From positions 1 to 17,148 of the forward strand of contig JAHISS010000021.1 in NCBI GenBank assembly GCA_018817905.1: a stretch of 17,148 bases of DNA. Direction: 5' to 3'. The translations under genes were made by a program, and so were the position numbers. The notes under the pieces are model-generated. The model saw only the letters and a program-made list of their open reading frames with translations. It did not search any database and was not told the DNA's origin. Numbering within the stretch: the stretch's first letter is position 1; the number at the start of each line of letters is the position of its first letter. Of the stretch, positions 13,363 through 17,148 are shown in pieces. The DNA comes from Nanobdellota archaeon. GTDB lineage: Archaea; Nanobdellota; Nanobdellia; Pacearchaeales; GW2011-AR1.

Positions 13363-13590
13363 ATGACAGACAGATATCAAAACCCAAGACCAATAATAGA
13401 ACCAACAAACTTCAGGATAGGGATATACTCTCTTTTGGTGGGACTTCCCGTGGTCTATAAATGCGGCGGATGCAGAAGGACAAACTCAGTCTCAATTAAA
13501 GCGAAAGACCTCCCAGAAACCAGATGCAATAATTGCGACACAACAAACCGCTTACCGCTAATCACTCCTCCCCCAAGGGAAGAGGATTAA
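13363..13590 (+). CDS. zinc-ribbon microprotein (75 aa)
   Basis: Two Cys pairs (KCGGC at 33-37 and RCNNC at 54-58) separated by a short strand-like stretch make a zinc ribbon, a common small nucleic-acid or protein-binding fold. The N-terminus is Pro-rich; residues 18-31 are hydrophobic (RIGIYSLLVGLPVV). The family is otherwise unknown. A TATA-like CTTAAATACC lies 20-30 nt ahead, giving it its own promoter. It is followed by a second zinc-ribbon gene. Confidence 0.65.
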   Translation: MTDRYQNPRPIIEPTNFRIGIYSLLVGLPVVYKCGGCRRTNSVSIKAKDLPETRCNNCDTTNRLPLITPPPREED

Positions 13591-13643
13591 TTATTACTTA
13601 GAATATTTTTTATACCCTCTTTTCCTAACATCAAATAACTAAA

Positions 13644-13820
13644 ATGATAGAAATAAAACCAAAACCCCAAAAGAAGAAATGCTTCGACTGCAAGAAAGAA
13701 TTCATGACAAACCCAAATGCCAGATTTAAAAGGAAATACTGCGACGCCTGCAGCAAGAAGCGAAAGAAAATGTGGGATAATCAATGGAAAATCAAGTTCG
13801 AAGACCTCGATGACGAATGA
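13644..13820 (+). CDS. second zinc-ribbon microprotein (58 aa)
   Basis: The frame starts ATG 13644 and ends TGA 13820. It reads MIEIKPKPQKKKCFDCKKEF, then a basic stretch with YCDAC, and an acidic end (KFEDLDDE). CFDC (13-16) and CDAC (33-36) form a CxxC-x16-CxxC zinc knuckle set in Lys/Arg-rich sequence, which suggests nucleic-acid or ribosome binding. The overlapping minus-strand frame is its shadow: the plus-strand codons give the coherent motif. The upstream spacer is short and AT-rich. No precise family assigned. Confidence 0.65.
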   Translation: MIEIKPKPQKKKCFDCKKEFMTNPNARFKRKYCDACSKKRKKMWDNQWKIKFEDLDDE

Positions 13821-14153
13821 TTATTCGAAACGTCCAACGAAAGTTCTGAGATGACTCTTTCAAGTTAATGCCCTTCGGGCAGTTCCATCCCCCTAGCAGA
13901 TTTTTTCGATTATTGAATTTTAATTTCGAGGGCGGGAGACGGAGGCGGTCGAAATTCAAATTCGATGGGTGGACGGGACGAATGTCGAAAAAATCTGCGT
14001 TTATACTTTAGGTACTACAGGTTACCCCGCCACCCCACAACCCCAACTAATCAGGTATTATCCAAAACTCAATTAATACCACATCCGATTGGTTTTATTA
14101 TTAATCTAATGAACTGGTTGGAAGTGAAACTATTTTCTAAAGGATTTTATAAT
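13821..14153. other. gene-free stretch with strong secondary-structure potential
   Basis: The stretch is 333 nt. Besides the nested repeat listed separately, it has a small perfect hairpin TGCCCTTCGGGCA (13869-13881) just upstream of it. Downstream lie a pyrimidine/C-rich run (14024-14046) and ordinary AT-rich sequence. A plus-strand frame across it lacks protein-like composition. A non-coding RNA on either strand is possible, but I match none of the conserved cores of SRP RNA, RNase P RNA or tRNA. Confidence 0.5.
13896..13998. repeat. nested inverted repeat around a G-rich loop
   Basis: Outer arms: GCAGATTTTTTCGA (13896-13909) and its exact complement (13985-13998), 14 bp without mismatch. 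Inner arms: 13915-13929 and 13949-13963, 15 bp with one mismatch and further G-T-assisted pairing outward. The inner loop is GGGCGGGAGACGGAGGCGG (13930-13948). The right side of the outer stem contains a second G-rich piece (GGGTGGACGGGACG). The four arms all carry TCGA next to the A/T runs. It may be a structured RNA, a DNA-level hairpin or a small non-autonomous element. Confidence 0.8.
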
Positions 14154-14300
14154 TTATATACTGCAAGTTTTGCTTAAGACTTTCCAGCTCCATCCCGAAA
14201 AAATCGCCGCCAAAGCAATAAACATCCAGTTGACTGTGAATGTTAAGATGATGCAGACGAGGGCTAGCAAACTCAAAAGGACCGCTTTGTTGTTTTTCAT
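14154..14300 (-). CDS. tiny two-segment membrane protein (48 aa)
   Basis: The start is placed at ATG 14300, not an in-frame ATG at 14357: a TATA-like AAATTTAAACC lies 19-29 nt upstream, inside what would otherwise be coding. The longer form would also overlap the next gene's end. The product has a basic start (MKNNK) and two hydrophobic segments (AVLLSLLALVCIILTF and MFIALAAIFSGW) in a hairpin arrangement. The family is unknown. Confidence 0.5.
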   Translation of the reverse strand: MKNNKAVLLSLLALVCIILTFTVNWMFIALAAIFSGWSWKVLSKTCSI

Positions 14301-14340
14301 TTTGTTGTTAGAGAAAGAAGGTTTAAATTTCTTTTTGAAA

Positions 14341-14709
14341 TCAAAGAGTTTCGTCAACTAACTCTTGCAATGTTTTATAAACCGGTATTTTTTTCTCGTT
14401 GTCTCCTCTAACTAAATGGCTATGCAACTCTTGCGCATCTTCTCCTGAAAAGACTTTTCTTTCTGGCTTTTCATTTGGAGCAGTGGTGTGAGAAAAAGAA
14501 ACCTCATAAACATTTTCCCTATTTTCTGTTTCGATAATTGGTCGTGAAGAAACGTTTATTCTAAACGGCGGAATAGCTGCAGTGACGTACGAATTACTCT
14601 CGGCGATTCTTCCCCATAATCCATATGGCAAGTTTATTAATCGTCCCATAAGTATTGTTCTATTCGCCTCTGTGATTAAGGATGAATGTTGTTCGTTTTT
14701 TTCTGGCAT
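14341..14709 (-). CDS. hypothetical protein (122 aa)
   Basis: Not recognised. It looks soluble with mixed strands and a charged middle (VYEVSFSHTTAPNEKPERKV). There are no cysteines, signal peptide or catalytic motif. An AT-rich TATA-like stretch (AAAAATAAAAACC on the minus strand, about 14728-14740) lies upstream, and the gene is divergent from the Hef helicase with 78 nt between the starts. Codon use and composition resemble the neighbours. Confidence 0.6.
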   Translation of the reverse strand: MPEKNEQHSSLITEANRTILMGRLINLPYGLWGRIAESNSYVTAAIPPFRINVSSRPIIETENRENVYEVSFSHTTAPNEKPERKVFSGEDAQELHSHLVRGDNEKKIPVYKTLQELVDETL

Positions 14710-14787
14710 GTCCTCTGCAGATACAATGGGTTTTTATTTTTTATTAAAAACCAATAAGCATTTAACCGCCTTCATTCTACCTAAAAG

Positions 14788-16329
14788 ATGGAAGAAATTT
14801 CCCTCTCCCCGAGAGATTACCAGTCCCACATTTTCAACACAGCCAAAGACAACAACACCTTAGTCGTGCTTCCAACAGGATTAGGAAAAACCCTCGTAGC
14901 ACTTCTCCTCTCAGTCCACCGACTCAAAGCTTTCCCAACATCAAAAATCCTCTTCCTCGCTCCAACTCGCCCACTTGTCGAACAGCATTTCCAAACTTAC
15001 AAAAAAAATCTCTCTGAACTCTTCGCCGACTTACAACTATTCACCGGAGAAGTCCCAGCAAAGCAGCGAAAGAAAACATTCCAAACCGCAGACATAATCT
15101 TCTCAACGCCGCAATGCATTGCCAACGACCTTCGCTCATGTCTCTACACGCTGCACGAAGTTTCACTCTTAATCATCGACGAAGCCCATCGCTGTCTAAA
15201 AAATTACGATTACACAAAAGTCGTAGACTACTACAAACAACAAGGTAACAATAAAAGAATCCTCGGTCTTACTGCCTCGCCCGGCTCAAGCCCAGAAAAC
15301 GTCAAAGAAATCTGCAAGCACCTTGCAGTAGACGAAATAGAAGTCAGAACCCGCGACTCGCAAGATGTCAAACCCTACCTCCAAGAACTTGAATTCGAAA
15401 AAATCCTCGTGCCATTCCCTTCAGAATTCCTTGAAATAAAATTACTTTTAAAAAAAATCTTCGACGCGCAAGTTGCGCAATTAAGAAACAGAAACCTCTT
15501 GTTCGGTCCTGCAAATAAAATTACCCTTCTAAAACTTCAAGGCCAGCTCGGCGCCCGCTATCAAAACGCAAGGGACTTCAACGCAATGCGCGGCATGTCC
15601 CTAACAGCGACGGCAATAAAAATATCCCACGCCCTCGAGCTTTTAGAAACCCAAACTCTTTCAGGTCTGCACGAATATCTCAAAAACCTTCAAAAACAAG
15701 CAAGCGAAAAAAAATCAAAAGCTGTCCAAAGCCTCGTAAAATCCCAAGAATTCAACGCAGCATTCATCTTGCTCCAAAACCTTTTAACAAAAAAAGTCGA
15801 ACATCCAAAAATAGAAGAAACAGTTGTTTTAGTCGAAAACCAGTTTAAAGAAAACCCCAATTCAAAAGTGATAATATTTGCGCAATTCCGAGAAACCGGG
15901 GTAAAAATCACCGAGCGCCTTAACAAAATAAAAGACGTAAACGCAATGGCTTTCTTCGGCCAGGCAAAAAAGAACAACGTCGGCCTTTCTCAGAAAGAAC
16001 AAAAACAAATAATTCAAAAACTAAACTCTGGAGAGATTAACACAATCGTAGCGACCTCGATTGGCGAAGAAGGCCTCGATATCGCCGAAGTTTCCACAGT
16101 AATATTCTACGAGCCAATCCCCAGTGCAATCAGAAAAATCCAACGGCAAGGCAGAACTGCGCGACTCGCCCCAGGGAAACTCATAATCCTAATAACAAAA
16201 GACACCCGCGACGTCCCGCACCACTACGCCTCCAAGGCAAGAGAAAAAAAGATGTACCAGATTTTAGACGATGTGAAGAAAGAACTTGAGGAGAATAATA
16301 AGATTAAGACTCTGGAGGATTTTAAGTAA
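14788..16329 (+). CDS. hef: Hef/FANCM-type superfamily 2 DNA helicase (separate helicase half)
   Basis: The protein has 513 aa. Motifs in order: Q motif RDYQ (9-12), Walker A LPTGLGKT (28-35), APTRPLVEQ (58-66, Ia), STPQ (106-109), DEAH box IIDEAHR (129-135), LTASPGS (III), VIIFAQFRET (IV), TSIGEEGLDI (V), and QRQGRTAR (452-459, VI). The insert between the two RecA-like domains is the Hef/Mph1/FANCM helical region. Archaeal Hef joins this helicase to an ERCC4 nuclease to process stalled forks and branched DNA. Here the protein stops after the helicase, and the nuclease is encoded 413 nt further on. A TATA-like CATTTAACC precedes it. Confidence 0.92.
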   Translation: MEEISLSPRDYQSHIFNTAKDNNTLVVLPTGLGKTLVALLLSVHRLKAFPTSKILFLAPTRPLVEQHFQTYKKNLSELFADLQLFTGEVPAKQRKKTFQTADIIFSTPQCIANDLRSCLYTLHEVSLLIIDEAHRCLKNYDYTKVVDYYKQQGNNKRILGLTASPGSSPENVKEICKHLAVDEIEVRTRDSQDVKPYLQELEFEKILVPFPSEFLEIKLLLKKIFDAQVAQLRNRNLLFGPANKITLLKLQGQLGARYQNARDFNAMRGMSLTATAIKISHALELLETQTLSGLHEYLKNLQKQASEKKSKAVQSLVKSQEFNAAFILLQNLLTKKVEHPKIEETVVLVENQFKENPNSKVIIFAQFRETGVKITERLNKIKDVNAMAFFGQAKKNNVGLSQKEQKQIIQKLNSGEINTIVATSIGEEGLDIAEVSTVIFYEPIPSAIRKIQRQGRTARLAPGKLIILITKDTRDVPHHYASKAREKKMYQILDDVKKELEENNKIKTLEDFK

Positions 16330-16740
16330 ATGCTGCTCTGGGGAATAAAAGACATTTCTCTCTTTGACATCTGGACATTCATTCACCTCCTTAGTGGAAT
16401 CGCAATAGGAGCCGCACTTCTCTGGTTAACTAAAACCGACAATAAAAAAATCCAAACCAAAAAAATAATCATCTCGACATTACTTATTGCATTTTTATGG
16501 GAAATTCTTGAATACTCTTTCGAAATAGGTATTTTTGGAAGCACAATATCAAACTGGTTCTATGCTGTTGAATTCCTTCCAAATAGATTAATAATAGACC
16601 CATTAACAGTTTTATTCGGGGGAATCATCGCAATAAAAAAACCTAAACTAGGGATTCCGTCTGCAGTTCTTGCAATGATTTTCCTCCTTATACACATATT
16701 TATATTTCCAAACGTTGTTTATTTACAAAGGTTAATCTAA
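16330..16740 (+). CDS. four-segment membrane protein between Hef helicase and nuclease genes
   Basis: The protein has 136 aa. Hydrophobic segments lie near residues 17-34, 47-66, 86-102 and 110-130. The sequence HLLSGIAIG (first segment) and LWEILEYSFE (end of the second) recall small integral-membrane families with conserved His-x4-G and WExxE, such as VanZ-like or DUF families, but no assignment is firm. ATG 16330 follows the helicase stop directly, with GGAGG 11 nt before it; the nuclease gene starts 1 nt after its stop, so all three are one transcript. No role in DNA repair is evident. Confidence 0.7.
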   Translation: MLLWGIKDISLFDIWTFIHLLSGIAIGAALLWLTKTDNKKIQTKKIIISTLLIAFLWEILEYSFEIGIFGSTISNWFYAVEFLPNRLIIDPLTVLFGGIIAIKKPKLGIPSAVLAMIFLLIHIFIFPNVVYLQRLI

Positions 16741-16741
16741 C

Positions 16742-17148
16742 ATGAAACAAATCCTAAACATCTTCTCCAGCAAAAAAACACCGCCTTCTCAAAAAATCGA
16801 AATTACAGTAGACCACCGCGAAAAAAACTCGCTCATTCCTGCCTTCCTCGAAGAAAAAGGATTTCAAGTTAAATGGAAACAACTTCCTGTAGCAGATTAC
16901 TTAATCAAAGATACAGCAGTCGAAAGAAAAACCGTCGCAGACCTAAAGTCTTCAATAATAAACAAAAGAATTGTCTCCCAGCTTCTTGAGCTGAAACAAT
17001 ATCCAAAACACTTGCTTCTCGTCGAAGGAATTATTGATGAAGACATTTACTCCGGAGGAATCCACGAAAACGCCTTCCGCGGTTTCCTGCTTTCAGTTGC
17101 TTTGGAATTCCAAACCCCAATCATTTTCACTCACAACGAAAAAGACAC
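16742..17148 (+). CDS. ERCC4/XPF-type nuclease (Hef nuclease half), cut by the window end
   Basis: At least 135 codons are present from ATG 16742, running off the right edge. The ERCC4 signature is VDHRE (23-27), VADYLI (48-53, in place of GDY) and VERKTVADL (58-66, in place of ERKxxxDF), followed by KSSIINKRIVSQLLELK and HLLLVEG. These acidic and basic residues form the metal site that cuts branched DNA. The Gly-to-Ala and Phe-to-Leu changes are in flanking positions, and the catalytic D, E, R and K are kept. In most archaea this is the C-terminal part of Hef; the helix-hairpin-helix end would lie beyond the window. Confidence 0.88.
   Translation, partial: MKQILNIFSSKKTPPSQKIEITVDHREKNSLIPAFLEEKGFQVKWKQLPVADYLIKDTAVERKTVADLKSSIINKRIVSQLLELKQYPKHLLLVEGIIDEDIYSGGIHENAFRGFLLSVALEFQTPIIFTHNEKD

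Noticed and set aside
13803..13832. On the minus strand, CGTTTC, ATAATCATT and ATCGAG in the same order as in the intergenic patch at 11585-11613
   Set aside because: Needs gaps, and one copy lies partly in the zinc-ribbon coding end; not strong enough to call a repeat.
14109..14177. Plus-strand 22-codon frame MNWLEVKLFSKGFYN resembling the start of the CYTH protein (MVNWLEVEVK)
   Set aside because: Only about six residues agree, the frame stops soon after, and no ExExK motif is kept.
13965..14177. 70-codon plus-strand frame across the structured gene-free stretch
   Set aside because: Begins inside the inverted repeat, has Pro/Thr/Arg-rich non-protein-like composition and no promoter; treated as chance.

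Overview
The window looks like an AT-rich archaeal chromosome segment, most likely from a DPANN lineage of the Woesearchaeota/Pacearchaeota kind (inference). Reasons: TATA-like elements lie 20-32 nt ahead of many start codons, which fits leaderless transcription. There are archaeal Hef-type helicase and nuclease genes, and many very small genes. One Cys-rich secreted protein has a C-terminal style I associate with those lineages. No rRNA, tRNA, CRISPR array, transposase or phage gene was recognised.

Layout. 1-910: a CYTH phosphohydrolase/cyclase-like gene and a coupled small ORF. 912-2891: a secreted Cys-rich repeat protein, a three-cysteine ferredoxin and an unknown small protein. 2928-11446 is the core, a hydrogenase island. 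On the minus strand a tightly coupled six-gene operon (7868 down to 3898) encodes a flavin/nicotinamide reductase, a membrane-anchored Cys protein, a [NiFe]-hydrogenase small subunit, a second membrane-anchored Cys protein, a GNAT acetyltransferase and the [NiFe]-hydrogenase large subunit. A matching C-terminal maturation protease lies just beyond (2928-3317). Divergent from the operon is a two-gene unit: a HypC domain fused to the radical-SAM enzyme HydE, then HydG. After it come a truncated second hypC (too short for normal gene calling), a His-rich lipoprotein and hypA. 11734-13820: an OB-fold membrane-anchored protein, a eukaryote-like tyrosyl-tRNA synthetase and three microproteins, two of them zinc-ribbon-like. 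13821-14153: a gene-free stretch with a large nested inverted repeat around a G-rich loop. 14154-17148: two unknown small genes, then a Hef helicase and an ERCC4 nuclease as separate genes with a membrane-protein gene between them.

How it may work together. The operon could form an H2-metabolising enzyme with FAD and NAD(P)/ferredoxin chemistry. It lacks the usual multi-cluster Fe-S subunit, so nearby Fe-S or Cys-containing proteins may stand in. The unusual part is the maturation set. HydE and HydG normally build the [FeFe]-hydrogenase cofactor, yet here they sit with [NiFe] structural genes, and HydE is physically joined to HypC, the [NiFe] Fe(CN)2CO chaperone. No [FeFe] hydrogenase, HydF, HypB, HypD, HypE or HypF is visible in the window. 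Two explanations fit: a mixed [NiFe]/[FeFe] hydrogenase system, or cross-talk in which HydG/HydE-derived iron-CO/CN units reach a [NiFe] site. The sequence alone cannot decide between them. The island also carries signs of rearrangement: a duplicated fragment of the large-subunit tail, a shortened hypC and a Gly-rich insertion in the large subunit.
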